A stretch of 64,000 bases of DNA from contig NZ_LYST01000025.1 of NCBI RefSeq assembly GCF_001693755.1, positions 80,297-144,296 of the forward strand, written 5' to 3'. A program made the translations under genes and the position numbers. This DNA is from Gilliamella sp. wkB171 (GTDB taxonomy: Bacteria > Pseudomonadota > Gammaproteobacteria > Enterobacterales > Orbaceae). Under the pieces are notes generated by a model that worked only from the letters and a program-made list of their open reading frames with translations, did no database searches and had not been told where the DNA came from. Of the stretch, positions 9,257-18,432 are shown one piece after another. Positions within the stretch are counted from its first letter, which is position 1. Each line of letters opens with the position of its first letter.

Positions 9257-9559
9257 ATGATGAATTTTCTACAAACTATTTTAGCTCTAGCGGTTGCAGC
9301 CGCGATTATTATCGGTTTACTGACTTTTATCGGATTACTGGCTAAGTTTCAATGTTATAGAACTATAAAACAAGTTGAATCTGGCAAAATGAGTGATGCC
9401 ACATTGATGCGCCGTTATAATATGACCAAAAAATATAAAGACAGTGTTTTTTGGACATTTTTTAATTATGGTATTTACTATAAATACGGTAAGAAATTAA
9501 ATCAAAAAGTTTTTGAAGTTTTTAAAGAATGTATGATTAAACGAAATCTACCTTTATAA
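9257..9559 (+). CDS. Small single-pass membrane protein, unknown function
   Basis: A 100-residue protein I do not recognise. Residues about 4-30 form one transmembrane helix rich in Ala, Ile and Leu. The rest is a basic cytosolic tail with many Lys and aromatic residues (KKYKDSVFWTFFNYGIYYKYGKK). A strong ribosome site (AGGAGAATTAAAAA) precedes the ATG, and a good hairpin terminator follows, so expression as a monocistronic unit is likely. It lies 78 bases after the SLC13 permease and might be cotranscribed with it. No enzymatic motif is visible. Confidence 0.7.
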   Translation: MMNFLQTILALAVAAAIIIGLLTFIGLLAKFQCYRTIKQVESGKMSDATLMRRYNMTKKYKDSVFWTFFNYGIYYKYGKKLNQKVFEVFKECMIKRNLPL

Positions 9560-9587
9560 AATTTTTACTTATTCTCTTTCTTGAAGC

Positions 9588-9617
9588 AAAGGCGCTAATT
9601 ATCAATTAAGCGCCTTT
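9588..9617 (+). terminator. Terminator after the 100-residue membrane protein
   Basis: Arms AAAGGCGCT and AGCGCCTTT enclose an AT-rich loop, followed by TCTGTTT. It separates this gene from fmt. Confidence 0.7.
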
Positions 9618-9688
9618 CTGTTTAAAGATTCTCAAGAAAATTTCAGTTATAATGCCACTCATTAATTTCTGAGTATGGATAAAGATAC

Positions 9689-10648
9689 ATGCCACAAAAT
9701 ATCAAGCCATTAAACATTATTTTTGCAGGTACCCCTGATTTTGCAGCCAAACACCTACAAGCTTTAATCGAAGCGAAACATAATGTGATAGCTGTTTTTA
9801 CTCAGCCCGATCGCCCAGCTGGACGTGGTAATAAATTAACTGCAAGTCCGGTTAAACAATTAGCCATCGAAAATCATCTTCCTGTTTATCAACCAGCTAC
9901 ACTTAAAACTGAAGAAAATCAAAAAATCATTGCTGAACTCAATGCCGACATTATGATTGTGGTGGCATATGGTCTTATTTTACCGCAAGCTGTGCTTGAT
10001 ATGCCTAAACTAGGTTGCTTAAATGTGCATGGTTCATTATTACCAAGATGGCGTGGCGCCGCCCCTATTCAACGCGCTTGTTGGGCGGGTGATACTTTAA
10101 CTGGTATTACGATTATGCAAATGGATGCCGGGCTTGATACGGGTGATATGTTATATAAACTCACCTGCCCAATTGAACCTTCTGATACCAGTGCAACGTT
10201 ATATAACAAGCTGGCACAATTAGGCCCACAAGGACTACTTGATACCTTAACACTAATTATCGAAGGAAAAATCCAACCCGAAAAACAAGATCCATCACAG
10301 GTTACTTACGCTGAAAAATTATCTAAACAAGAAGCTAAACTTGATTGGAATCTATCGGCACAACAACTTGAACGTTGCGTTCGCGCCTTTAATCCTTGGC
10401 CTGTGAGTTATTTTGACGTTAATGGCGAGCCCGTAAAGGTATGGCAAGCAGAAGTGATAAAAACATCCCACAACCAACCTGTTGGCACTATTTTACAAGC
10501 GGATAAAAAAGGAATATGTATTGCAACAAGTGATGGCGCATTAAATATGACACTTTTACAACCTGCTGGTAAAAAACCGATGTCTGCTCAAGATCTATTG
10601 AACTCTCGCAAAGCATGGTTTGAAGTAGGTAAGATACTGGGAAAATAG
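9689..10648 (+). CDS. fmt: Methionyl-tRNA formyltransferase
   Basis: A 319-residue enzyme that formylates initiator Met-tRNA with 10-formyltetrahydrofolate. The catalytic triad corresponds to Asn112, His114 (in [12 protein letters not shown]) and Asp150 ([10 protein letters not shown]), the folate-binding loop is [11 protein letters not shown], and the C-terminal OB-like domain binds tRNA. Length matches E. coli Fmt (315). In most relatives fmt sits in def-fmt-rsmB; here neither neighbour is present and the gene is flanked by terminators. Confidence 0.97.
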   Translation: MPQNIKPLNIIFAGTPDFAAKHLQALIEAKHNVIAVFTQPDRPAGRGNKLTASPVKQLAIENHLPVYQPATLKTEENQKIIAELNADIMIVVAYGLILPQAVLDMPKLGCLNVHGSLLPRWRGAAPIQRACWAGDTLTGITIMQMDAGLDTGDMLYKLTCPIEPSDTSATLYNKLAQLGPQGLLDTLTLIIEGKIQPEKQDPSQVTYAEKLSKQEAKLDWNLSAQQLERCVRAFNPWPVSYFDVNGEPVKVWQAEVIKTSHNQPVGTILQADKKGICIATSDGALNMTLLQPAGKKPMSAQDLLNSRKAWFEVGKILGK

Positions 10649-10657
10649 TTTAAAAAG

Positions 10658-10684
10658 ATATTACAGGATAAGTTCCTGTAATAT
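10658..10684. terminator. Terminator between convergent fmt and tehB
   Basis: A perfect 11-base-pair stem (ATATTACAGGA / TCCTGTAATAT) with loop TAAGT overlaps the first base of the tehB stop codon. On the minus strand it runs into TCTTTTT, a good intrinsic terminator for tehB. It probably works for fmt as well. Confidence 0.7.
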
Positions 10685-11553
10685 TATCGTTTTTTGGCTA
10701 ACAGCGTGGCAAAGCGGAGCTTTATTCGGTTGCCATGGATATCCGTTTTATGCAGTTCGCCAACATCTTCATTGTATTTTAGAATATCCCAATTTTGATA
10801 ATAATTAAGTAGCTCATTCTCTTTAAACGTAAACGAAAATCCTACAGTGCAAGGAAAATCATCAGTTGACATAGCGCAAACAATTAAATTATAACCGCCC
10901 GTTTTAGTTATACTTTGCATATTATGAATAATATCGGGAATTCTATCTGGTTGTAAAAACATCATCACAACAGTTGATATAATTAAATCGTAATTGCCTT
11001 TTAAATTGGCTTGGTTAATATCATAAATAGATGCATTGATATGCGATAAATGATCGTTTGCAATAATTTCTTGTAAATTACTAATACTCATTTCTGACTT
11101 ATCAACGGCATCAACATCAAAACCAAGTAGCTGTAGATAGAGTGAATTACGGCCTGAACCACAACCTAAATCTAACGCTTTTCCGGCCTGAATGATTTGA
11201 CAAGCGTCCAAAACGTCAGAATGGGTTTTAGTCATTTGATATTTTTTTTGGGTATAATCCTCTGGTTGGCAATAAAAAGCCAACTGGCACTTCAGATCAT
11301 CTGAAACTTGAGCTATTCGATGCCATTGCTGAGGCTCAATAAATGGAGGCTGATGCTCAACATCAAAAACATATTGAGATATGACATCGCCCTGCTCGGT
11401 TAACATATGAAAATTGACATAACCTTTTATAATGTTTAATTTTGCCCAAGTACCTAGTTGTGTATTATGTTTTTCACGAAACAAATCGGGTAAAGTTTTT
11501 GCATCCCAAATAGGTAACGTTTTATAGCAAACTAAATCTCTATCTTTCATCAT
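10684..11553 (-). CDS. tehB: SAM-dependent methyltransferase TehB with N-terminal DUF1971-like domain
   Basis: A 289-residue protein with two parts. Residues about 5-95 form a small cupin-like tellurite-resistance domain (LPIWDAKTLPDLFREKHNTQLGTW). Residues about 105-289 are a class I methyltransferase with SAM motif I ALDLGCGSGRNSLYL (126-140) and the acidic residue VDAVDKS. The fused form is the H. influenzae type of TehB; E. coli TehB lacks the N-terminal domain. Family members detoxify tellurite or selenite by methylation. tehA, the membrane partner, is not adjacent. Met2 is an equally possible start. Confidence 0.85.
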   Translation of the reverse strand: MMKDRDLVCYKTLPIWDAKTLPDLFREKHNTQLGTWAKLNIIKGYVNFHMLTEQGDVISQYVFDVEHQPPFIEPQQWHRIAQVSDDLKCQLAFYCQPEDYTQKKYQMTKTHSDVLDACQIIQAGKALDLGCGSGRNSLYLQLLGFDVDAVDKSEMSISNLQEIIANDHLSHINASIYDINQANLKGNYDLIISTVVMMFLQPDRIPDIIHNMQSITKTGGYNLIVCAMSTDDFPCTVGFSFTFKENELLNYYQNWDILKYNEDVGELHKTDIHGNRIKLRFATLLAKKR

Positions 11554-11743
11554 AAAGTACCAACAATGCTGTATAATAGTTGATTATTATAGTCAAGTAT
11601 TAACCTAATAAACAACTTACTTTTTAGAAATAAAATGACGTTTAAATAAGGAAAAATAAATTTATAGTAGCGAAGTTAACTATATCAACATATAATCATC
11701 AACATTCTAAAATATAGAGTAAAAAATATTAGAGGAACAATTT

Positions 11744-12532
11744 ATGGGATTTTTAACAGGTAAACGCATACTGGTTACCGGCGTTGCAAGTAATCGTTCT
11801 ATTGCTTACGGTATTGCAAAAGCGATGCACCGTGAAGGCGCAGAATTAGCTTTTACTTATCAAAACGAAAAATTAAAAGGCCGTGTTGAAGAGTTTGCTG
11901 CTGATTTTAATTCTAAAATCGTTTTACCTTGTGATGTCGCACATGATGAAAGCATCACAACATTATTTACAGAGCTAGCTAAAACTTGGGATAAATTCGA
12001 TGGTTTTGTACATGCAATTGCCTTCGCTCCTGGTGATCAATTAGATGGTGATTATGTTAACGCCGTAACACGTGAAGGTTTTGCCATTGCGCATGATATT
12101 AGCTCTTATAGCTTTGTTGCGATGGCTAAAGCATGTCGTTCTATGCTAAATCCAAATTCAGGATTAGTTACGCTTTCTTATCTTGGTGCTGAACGAGCAA
12201 TCCCTAATTATAATGTTATGGGTCTTGCTAAAGCATCTTTAGAAGCAAATGTACGTTATATGGCAAATGCAATGGGACCTGAAGGTATACGCGTTAATGC
12301 CATTTCTGCAGGCCCTATTCGTACTTTAGCTGCATCAGGCATTAAAGATTTCAAAAAGATGTTATCACATTGTGAATCAGTAACCCCTATTCGTCGTACA
12401 GTAACCATTGAAGATGTAGGTAATTCTGCAGCATTCTTATGTTCAAATTTATCGTCAGGCATTACCGGTGAAGTCATCCATGTTGATGGTGGCTTTAGCA
12501 TCGCAGCGATGAATGAGTTAGAACTTAAATAA
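11744..12532 (+). CDS. fabI: Enoyl-[acyl-carrier-protein] reductase (NADH)
   Basis: A 262-residue short-chain reductase, same length as E. coli FabI, that performs the last step of each fatty acid elongation cycle. The Rossmann start [20 protein letters not shown], catalytic Tyr146, Tyr156 and Lys163 (YNVMGLAK), and the near-identical C-terminus ([17 protein letters not shown]) are all present. Residue 93 is Ala in the segment [12 protein letters not shown], where E. coli has the triclosan-contacting Gly93; from memory Pasteurellaceae FabI also has Ala. A strong AGAGGAACAATTT ribosome site and a clean terminator indicate a single-gene unit. Confidence 0.97.
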   Translation: MGFLTGKRILVTGVASNRSIAYGIAKAMHREGAELAFTYQNEKLKGRVEEFAADFNSKIVLPCDVAHDESITTLFTELAKTWDKFDGFVHAIAFAPGDQLDGDYVNAVTREGFAIAHDISSYSFVAMAKACRSMLNPNSGLVTLSYLGAERAIPNYNVMGLAKASLEANVRYMANAMGPEGIRVNAISAGPIRTLAASGIKDFKKMLSHCESVTPIRRTVTIEDVGNSAAFLCSNLSSGITGEVIHVDGGFSIAAMNELELK

Positions 12533-12550
12533 GTTATCGATTCAGTTGTA

Positions 12551-12594
12551 AAAACGCTAAAATACTCCCACCTTATAGGTGGGAGTATCGTTTT
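12551..12594. terminator. Bidirectional terminator fabI/ppnP
   Basis: A 12-base-pair perfect stem (ATACTCCCACCT 12562-12573, AGGTGGGAGTAT 12577-12588) is flanked by AAAACG on the left and CGTTTT on the right. It can therefore terminate from both sides, for fabI (plus) and ppnP (minus). Confidence 0.85.
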
Positions 12595-12649
12595 AGGCAT
12601 TAATTAACGTTTAATTATCTTAAAGCCATGATAAATTAAAATAGCTTTA

Positions 12650-12940
12650 TTAATTTGCTAAATAACGACAAAGATAAGCTGTCGCCTCAACAACCTGAAC
12701 ATCAAATTTGCTTTCACCAGCAACATGAAAAACTTGTCCTGCTTGGAAAACTTGCCAATCATCGGCTGTAGGTAGTAACACCTTAAGCGAACCCGTTATA
12801 ACTGTCATTTCTTCAGGATTGATAGTACTAAAAATATATTCGCCTGGTAACATTACACCAACAGAAGCAGAACCAGCTGAAGCATTTTCAAAACTAATTG
12901 ATTTAACTTTACCATCAAAATATTCATTAACATTTAACAT
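12650..12940 (-). CDS. ppnP: Pyrimidine/purine nucleoside phosphorylase (YaiE/PpnP, DUF1255)
   Basis: A 96-residue single-domain cupin closely similar to E. coli YaiE. Shared features are [11 protein letters not shown] at the N-terminus, the central [16 protein letters not shown], and the end YLCRYL. The family catalyses phosphorolysis of several nucleosides to base and ribose 1-phosphate. The gene is alone on the minus strand, convergent with fabI and divergent from slyD. Confidence 0.93.
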   Translation of the reverse strand: MLNVNEYFDGKVKSISFENASAGSASVGVMLPGEYIFSTINPEEMTVITGSLKVLLPTADDWQVFQAGQVFHVAGESKFDVQVVEATAYLCRYLAN

Positions 12941-13271
12941 TGTGATACCTACCCGTTATTTTCTATATCATTAATTTAACTTATTGCAAACTTATGATTT
13001 AAGTCTACAAATTCTAATCATTATTCCCTAATACACTATAATTTACTGTCATATACAGTTAAGGTAAATAAAATTTTTACAAAGCCATATAAAATAACCA
13101 ATTTAGCAATAACGTAAATTTTGATAAATTAATTTTTTATAAAAACCTTATTTAGTTTCATCTTAATTAAACATGGTAATTTGTAATAAACTTAAGAAAA
13201 TAGCATACAGATGGAGTTTTTTCCGTTAAAATCTATGCCAATTTGCGCAATACAAGTTTGTTGGAGAAAAT
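12941..13271. other. Intergenic spacer ppnP/slyD
   Basis: This is a 331-base, very AT-rich divergent spacer. It must hold both promoters; a -10-like TAAAAT near 13226-13234 is plausible for slyD, whose ribosome site is TTGGAGAAAAT. I see no ORF with a ribosome site, no strong hairpin and no recognisable operator. Confidence 0.4.
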
Positions 13272-13838
13272 ATGAAAATAGCAAAAAATACGGTGGTTAG
13301 TTTAGCTTATCAAGTTAGAACAAAAGATGGGGTTTTAGTTGATGAAGCAACAGCGGCTGCACCACTTGAATATTTACAAGGTGCAGGAAACTTATTACAA
13401 GACCTTGAAAATGCTTTAGAAGGCCATCAAGTTGGTGATAAATTTGATGTTGAATTAGTTAACCCATATGGTGATTTTAACGATGCATTAGTACAAAACG
13501 TACCGCGTGACGTTTTTGTAGGCGTTGATGAATTAGAAGTTGGTATGCGTTTTTTTGCTGATACCGATCATGGCTCGCTACCGGTTGAAATCACAGCTAT
13601 TGATGGTGATACCGTTACTATTGATGGTAATCATATGCTAGCAGGACAAGATCTAAAATTTAATGTTGAAGTATTAGCTGTTCGTGAAGCAACAGAAGAA
13701 GAGATAGCTCATGGACACATTCACGGTGCACACGGGCACGACCATGGACATGGTAGTTGCGGTTGTGGTGGCCACGATGATGAAGATGAAGATACAGGTT
13801 GCTGTGGCGGTGGTCATGGTGGCTGTGGTTGTCATTAA
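13272..13838 (+). CDS. slyD: FKBP-type peptidyl-prolyl isomerase SlyD with metal-binding tail
   Basis: A 188-residue cytosolic foldase and metallochaperone. Residues 1-70 and 125-145 form the FKBP domain, interrupted by the insert-in-flap chaperone domain (about 70-125). The tail from 147 to 188 contains 10 His and 6 Cys interleaved with Gly and acidic residues (HGHIHGAHGHDHGHG, CGCGG, GCCGGGHGGCGCH), the nickel/zinc-binding region that in E. coli supplies nickel to hydrogenase maturation. A strong terminator follows. radC and slyX come next on the same strand. Confidence 0.96.
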   Translation: MKIAKNTVVSLAYQVRTKDGVLVDEATAAAPLEYLQGAGNLLQDLENALEGHQVGDKFDVELVNPYGDFNDALVQNVPRDVFVGVDELEVGMRFFADTDHGSLPVEITAIDGDTVTIDGNHMLAGQDLKFNVEVLAVREATEEEIAHGHIHGAHGHDHGHGSCGCGGHDDEDEDTGCCGGGHGGCGCH

Positions 13839-13860
13839 TTCACCGAACAAAATTCATTAC

Positions 13861-13884
13861 AAAAGCGCCTATTGGCGCTTTTTT
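13861..13884 (+). terminator. Terminator after slyD
   Basis: AAAAGCGCC and GGCGCTTTTTT form a stem with a TATT loop followed by a T run, a classic intrinsic terminator. Confidence 0.9.
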
Positions 13885-13997
13885 CTCGTAAAGTATTCAT
13901 GTATTTTGTGATTAATTTCCCAATATTTTAAATTAGGTCTTTATGCTTCCTTATTTTTATCAATAATTTATTCTTATTTCGGAATAAATTATTAATT

Positions 13998-14666
13998 ATG
14001 TCCTCATCCTCTGCAACATTAATGCCTCGTGAAAAACTATTACGTTTTGGGGTTGAAACATTAAGTGATGCTGAATTGCTCGCCTTATTTTTACGTACAG
14101 GTACGCGAAATATACCTGTTTTAGAATTATCACAAAAATTATTAAATGAATTTGGTTCTTTTTATAATTTAATTAATGCTAGTCACAGTGATTTTTGTAA
14201 AAAACATGGTTTAGGTACCGCTAAATACACACAACTAAAGGCAGTTGTCGAACTATCACATCGCTATCTCAAAGTTAAAATAATGAAAGAAAATTCCCTT
14301 ACTTCACCTTCTTTAACCCATCATTATTTAGCGAGTCGATTAGCAAACAAAGATCGTGAAATTTTTATGGTGATTTTTTTAGATAACCAAAATCATGTAA
14401 TTACAGCAGAAGAAATGTTTACTGGTACTTATAACTGTGTAGAAGTTCATCCACGCGAAATTGCTAGACAGGCATTACAGTATAATGCTGCTGCATTAAT
14501 TTTAGCGCATAATCATCCTTCTGGTATTGCAGAGCCAAGTCAAGCCGATCGCATACTAACTAAAAAGATTGAACAAGTTTGTGAGTTGATTGATATTCGG
14601 ATTCTTGATCATCTTGTGATAGGAAAAGGAGAATATGTGTCATTTGCTGAGCGAGGATGGATTTAA
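13998..14666 (+). CDS. radC: RadC family JAB/MPN protein
   Basis: A 222-residue protein with an N-terminal helix-hairpin-helix-like part (PREKLLRFGVETLSDAELLALFLRTGT) and a C-terminal JAB1/MPN metalloprotease-like fold. The metal motif HNHPSG...PSQAD places His171, His173 and Asp184 as ligands, with Ser175. Length equals E. coli RadC. Its biological role is unresolved; the once proposed DNA-repair role is not well supported. The ribosome site is weak. Unusually for gammaproteobacteria it is not next to rpmB-rpmG or coaBC but lies between slyD and slyX. Confidence 0.92.
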   Translation: MSSSSATLMPREKLLRFGVETLSDAELLALFLRTGTRNIPVLELSQKLLNEFGSFYNLINASHSDFCKKHGLGTAKYTQLKAVVELSHRYLKVKIMKENSLTSPSLTHHYLASRLANKDREIFMVIFLDNQNHVITAEEMFTGTYNCVEVHPREIARQALQYNAAALILAHNHPSGIAEPSQADRILTKKIEQVCELIDIRILDHLVIGKGEYVSFAERGWI

Positions 14667-14720
14667 TAGCCATTTTTACTTACAATGTACCTTTACCTAC
14701 AGACTCTTATTAAAGATCTT

Positions 14721-14924
14721 ATGAACCAACGATTAGAATTATTAGAAACCAAAGTAGCATTTCAAGATATGACCATTGAAGAACTCAATCAGATGGTCAT
14801 GCATCTGCAAGCAGATATTAGCAAACTAAAAGAGCAATTAACACTTTTATCACAAAAAATACAGGCAAATCAATCATCTAATATTGCCAGTTTAGCAGAA
14901 GAAACACCACCCCCACATTATTAA
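14721..14924 (+). CDS. slyX: SlyX family protein
   Basis: A 67-residue coiled-coil protein of unknown function. I choose ATG 14721 because [23 protein letters not shown] aligns with the start of E. coli SlyX; the reading frame extends 12 codons further up (14685) without family resemblance. The central heptads ([26 protein letters not shown]) predict a coiled coil, and the conserved tail [13 protein letters not shown] is intact. SlyX is commonly found near slyD, as here, with radC inserted between. Confidence 0.9.
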   Translation: MNQRLELLETKVAFQDMTIEELNQMVMHLQADISKLKEQLTLLSQKIQANQSSNIASLAEETPPPHY

Positions 14925-15216
14925 ACGAGCTTGAGATTAATCTATTTTTATTTAAGAACAATTAAAATTAATCAACAAAACAGATAGTAAACTTAATATA
15001 TTTCAATTATGTGAAATTAATTGGAGTATCAACGGCTTTAGTATAGCTAAAAATATAACAACTATATGTCAGACAAAATATTGAAAATAATAAACAATTC
15101 ATTCCAATTATTTGTTTAAGAAAATATCAAAGCAATCATTACGATAATGGTTGTCTAAACTCATCAAGTTTATTTATCAAAAATTAAGGTATAAGATCTA
15201 AATTCAGCTCAATAAA
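14925..15216. other. Intergenic spacer slyX/rplQ
   Basis: An AT-rich gap of about 290 bases separates convergent slyX and rplQ, before the rplQ terminator. I find no ORF with a ribosome site and no strong hairpin. It looks like plain 3' spacer. Confidence 0.4.
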
Positions 15217-15240
15217 AAAAACCGGCTTAATTGCCGGTTT
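15217..15240 (-). terminator. Terminator of the alpha ribosomal operon
   Basis: AAACCGGC (15219-15226) and GCCGGTTT (15233-15240) pair around TTAATT. On the minus strand the stem is followed by TTTTTTTT, a strong intrinsic terminator after rplQ. Confidence 0.92.
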
Positions 15241-15263
15241 TAGTTCTCAATGAGTTAAATTTT

Positions 15264-15650
15264 TTATTCAGCTGCTGCTTCTGCTTCTACTGCAGGGCGA
15301 TCAACTAATTCAATATAAGCCATTGGTGCATTATCTCCATCGCGGAAACCACATTTTAAAATACGTACATAACCACCAGGACGGGTAGCAAAACGTGGAC
15401 CTAAATCTGAAAATAATTTTTTCACTGTATCTTTATCACGGATACGAGCAAAAGCCAAACGGCGATTAGCTACGCTATCGCTTTTGGCTAGCGTAATTAA
15501 CGGTTCAACAACACGACGCAACTCTTTTGCTTTAGGCAATGTAGTTTTGATGATTTCATGTTCAACAAGTGAACTAGTCATGTTACGAAACATTGCTTGA
15601 CGATGGCTGCTATTTCGGTTCAGTTGACGACCACTTTTACGATGGCGCAT
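15264..15650 (-). CDS. rplQ: 50S ribosomal protein L17
   Basis: 128 residues. L17 lies near the peptide exit tunnel. The start [24 protein letters not shown] is diagnostic. The C-terminus ends in a short Ala/Glu-rich tail (VEAEAAAE) typical of gammaproteobacterial L17. It is the last gene of the alpha operon (rpsM-rpsK-rpsD-rpoA-rplQ), 29 bases after rpoA. Confidence 0.98.
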   Translation of the reverse strand: MRHRKSGRQLNRNSSHRQAMFRNMTSSLVEHEIIKTTLPKAKELRRVVEPLITLAKSDSVANRRLAFARIRDKDTVKKLFSDLGPRFATRPGGYVRILKCGFRDGDNAPMAYIELVDRPAVEAEAAAE

Positions 15651-15679
15651 AACTTTATCCTTCTTATATAAATTTTATC

Positions 15680-16669
15680 TTAGTCTTCAACAATACTTGC
15701 TGGTGGCCAGTTCTCAAGACGCATGCCTAAAGATAAACCACGAGAAGCGAGCACATCCTTAATTTCAGTAAGTGATTTCTTACCAAGATTAGGGGTTTTA
15801 AGTAGCTCAACTTCGGTACGTTGTACTAAATCACCAATATAATGAACTGCTTCTGCTTTTAAGCAATTAGCAGACCGAACAGTTAATTCGAGATCATCTA
15901 CTGGACGTAGAAGAATCGGATCAAATTCCGGTTTATCTTCTTTAACTTCAGGTTGACGTACATCACGTAAATCAACGAAAGCTTCAAGTTGTTCAGCCAA
16001 AATAGTTGATGCGCGACGAATAGATTCTTCTGGATCAATGGTACCATTGGTTTCCATATCGATAACTAATTTATCCAAATCAGTACGCTGTTCCACACGA
16101 GCAGCATCAACAGAATATGCAATGCGCTCAACTGGGCTATAACAAGCATCAACTAATAGACGACCAATTGGTCGCTCTTCATCTTCTGACTTAACGCGAG
16201 CAGAAGCAGGGACATAACCACGTCCTCGTTGTACACGAATACGCATACTAATTGAAGCATTGGCATCAGTAAGATGACAAATTACTAAATCAGGATTAAC
16301 AATTTCAACATCACCATCATGAGTGATATCCGATGCAGTAACTGCACCAATACCTGATTTATTTAAAGTCAGCATAACATCATCTTTAGTATGTACACGT
16401 ACTGCTAATTTTTTCAAATTAAGCAGAATATCAAGCACATCTTCTTGAACGCCTTCTTTAGTACTATACTCATGCAGAACACCGTCAATTTCAACTTCGG
16501 TCACTGCATATCCCGGCATAGATGATAATAAAATGCGGCGTAGTGCATTACCTAAAGTATGTCCAAAACCACGCTCAAGTGGCTCTAAAGTCACTTTTGC
16601 ATGAGTTGGGCTGTATTGAACAACATCAACTAGGTGAGGTTTTAAAAACTCTGTTACAGAACCCTGCAT
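15680..16669 (-). CDS. rpoA: RNA polymerase alpha subunit
   Basis: 329 residues, identical in length to E. coli alpha. The N-terminal domain (1-235) dimerises and nucleates polymerase assembly ([26 protein letters not shown]). The C-terminal domain (about 250-329; [34 protein letters not shown]) binds UP elements and activators such as CRP. Fourth gene of the alpha operon. Confidence 0.99.
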   Translation of the reverse strand: MQGSVTEFLKPHLVDVVQYSPTHAKVTLEPLERGFGHTLGNALRRILLSSMPGYAVTEVEIDGVLHEYSTKEGVQEDVLDILLNLKKLAVRVHTKDDVMLTLNKSGIGAVTASDITHDGDVEIVNPDLVICHLTDANASISMRIRVQRGRGYVPASARVKSEDEERPIGRLLVDACYSPVERIAYSVDAARVEQRTDLDKLVIDMETNGTIDPEESIRRASTILAEQLEAFVDLRDVRQPEVKEDKPEFDPILLRPVDDLELTVRSANCLKAEAVHYIGDLVQRTEVELLKTPNLGKKSLTEIKDVLASRGLSLGMRLENWPPASIVED

Positions 16670-16694
16670 TATGTCCTCTCTTAAGTGCTAAACT

Positions 16695-17333
<639 letters not shown>

Positions 17334-17361
17334 CTATAAACATTCGATGTTTAATAAATAA

Positions 17362-17751
<390 letters not shown>

Positions 17752-17766
17752 TTATTATCACCTCAA

Positions 17767-18123
17767 TTATTTCTTGATTGGCTTACGCGGGCCCTTACGG
17801 GTACGAGCGTTAGTCTTAGTGCGTTGACCACGAACAGGAAGTCCACGACGGTGACGCATGCCACGATAACAACCAAGGTCTAATAAACGCTTGATACTCA
17901 TAGTTACTTCACGACGTAAATCACCTTCAACAGTAAATTTAGCGACTTGTTCACGTAACTTTTCAATCTGATCTTCAGATAGTTCTCTGATCTTTACATG
18001 TTCAGGAATACCGGCTTCAGCACAAATTGTCTTAGCGCGAGTATTACCGATTCCATAAATTGCTTGTAACGCAATTACGGCATGTTGTTGATCAGGAATG
18101 TTAATGCCTGCTATACGGGCCAC
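17767..18123 (-). CDS. rpsM: 30S ribosomal protein S13
   Basis: 118 residues when started at GTG 18123 ([11 protein letters not shown], read as Met), the same length and start codon as E. coli. The site AAGGAG-TGCATA-GTG supports it; an upstream in-frame extension to 18198 is not coding because it covers the S4-binding leader. S13 contacts the head of 30S and the tRNAs. First gene of the alpha operon. Confidence 0.97.
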   Translation of the reverse strand: MARIAGINIPDQQHAVIALQAIYGIGNTRAKTICAEAGIPEHVKIRELSEDQIEKLREQVAKFTVEGDLRREVTMSIKRLLDLGCYRGMRHRRGLPVRGQRTKTNARTRKGPRKPIKK

Positions 18124-18183
18124 TATGCACTCCTTTATTGTTAATGTTAGTAAACTTACTATACTGAAAAGCCCGTTTTCAGG
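18112..18183 (-). promoter_or_regulatory. Alpha-operon leader pseudoknot (S4 translational operator)
   Basis: On the minus strand CCTGAAAACGGGCTTTTCAG (18183-18164) and AGGAGTGCATAGTGGCCCGT around the rpsM start match the E. coli alpha-operon S4 binding leader almost letter for letter as I remember it (the Rfam Alpha_RBS element). The nested pseudoknot lets S4 trap the 30S subunit on rpsM and repress translation. Confidence 0.8.
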
Positions 18184-18216
18184 ATACTCAAACAGCAAGT
18201 TTACAAATAAATTTAG

Positions 18217-18235
18217 GCTGGCTATTCTAGCCAGC
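18217..18235 (-). terminator. Hairpin at the spc/alpha boundary
   Basis: GCTGGCTA and TAGCCAGC form an 8-base-pair stem with a 3-base loop. On the minus strand it is followed by CTAAATTTATTTG. It lies just downstream of the alpha promoter -10, so it may act as a partial terminator for spc readthrough and also be the 5' hairpin of alpha transcripts. Confidence 0.5.
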
Positions 18236-18238
18236 TTT

Positions 18239-18266
18239 ACTATACTTTGGCAAGTAAAATATGCAA
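18239..18266 (-). promoter_or_regulatory. Alpha-operon promoter
   Basis: On the minus strand TTGCAT (18266-18261) and TATAGT (18244-18239) are separated by 16 bases, between rpmJ and the S4 leader. This is the same position as the E. coli alpha promoter. Confidence 0.6.
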
Positions 18267-18292
18267 AAGTTCAACTTTACAGTTAAATAAAA

Positions 18293-18406
18293 TTAACCTT
18301 GACGTTGTTTATGCTTACCTTCAATGCAAATAACACGAACGATGCCATTGCGTTTGATGATTTTACAATTTCTGCATAATTTCTTGACTGAAGCACGAAC
18401 TTTCAT
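18293..18406 (-). CDS. rpmJ: 50S ribosomal protein L36
   Basis: A 37-residue zinc-ribbon protein starting [20 protein letters not shown]. Cys11, Cys14, Cys27 and His32 mark the zinc-binding (C+) form, so this is the primary rather than the zinc-starvation paralogue. The ATG at 18406 follows a CGGAG ribosome site. It is the last gene of the spc operon, 26 bases after secY. Confidence 0.96.
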   Translation of the reverse strand: MKVRASVKKLCRNCKIIKRNGIVRVICIEGKHKQRQG

Positions 18407-18432
18407 TTTTTTCTCCGTAACTTCTGGCTAAC

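Noticed and set aside
18124..18198. N-terminal extension of S13
   Set aside because: It lies in the S4-binding leader; GTG 18123 with AAGGAG matches the family start.
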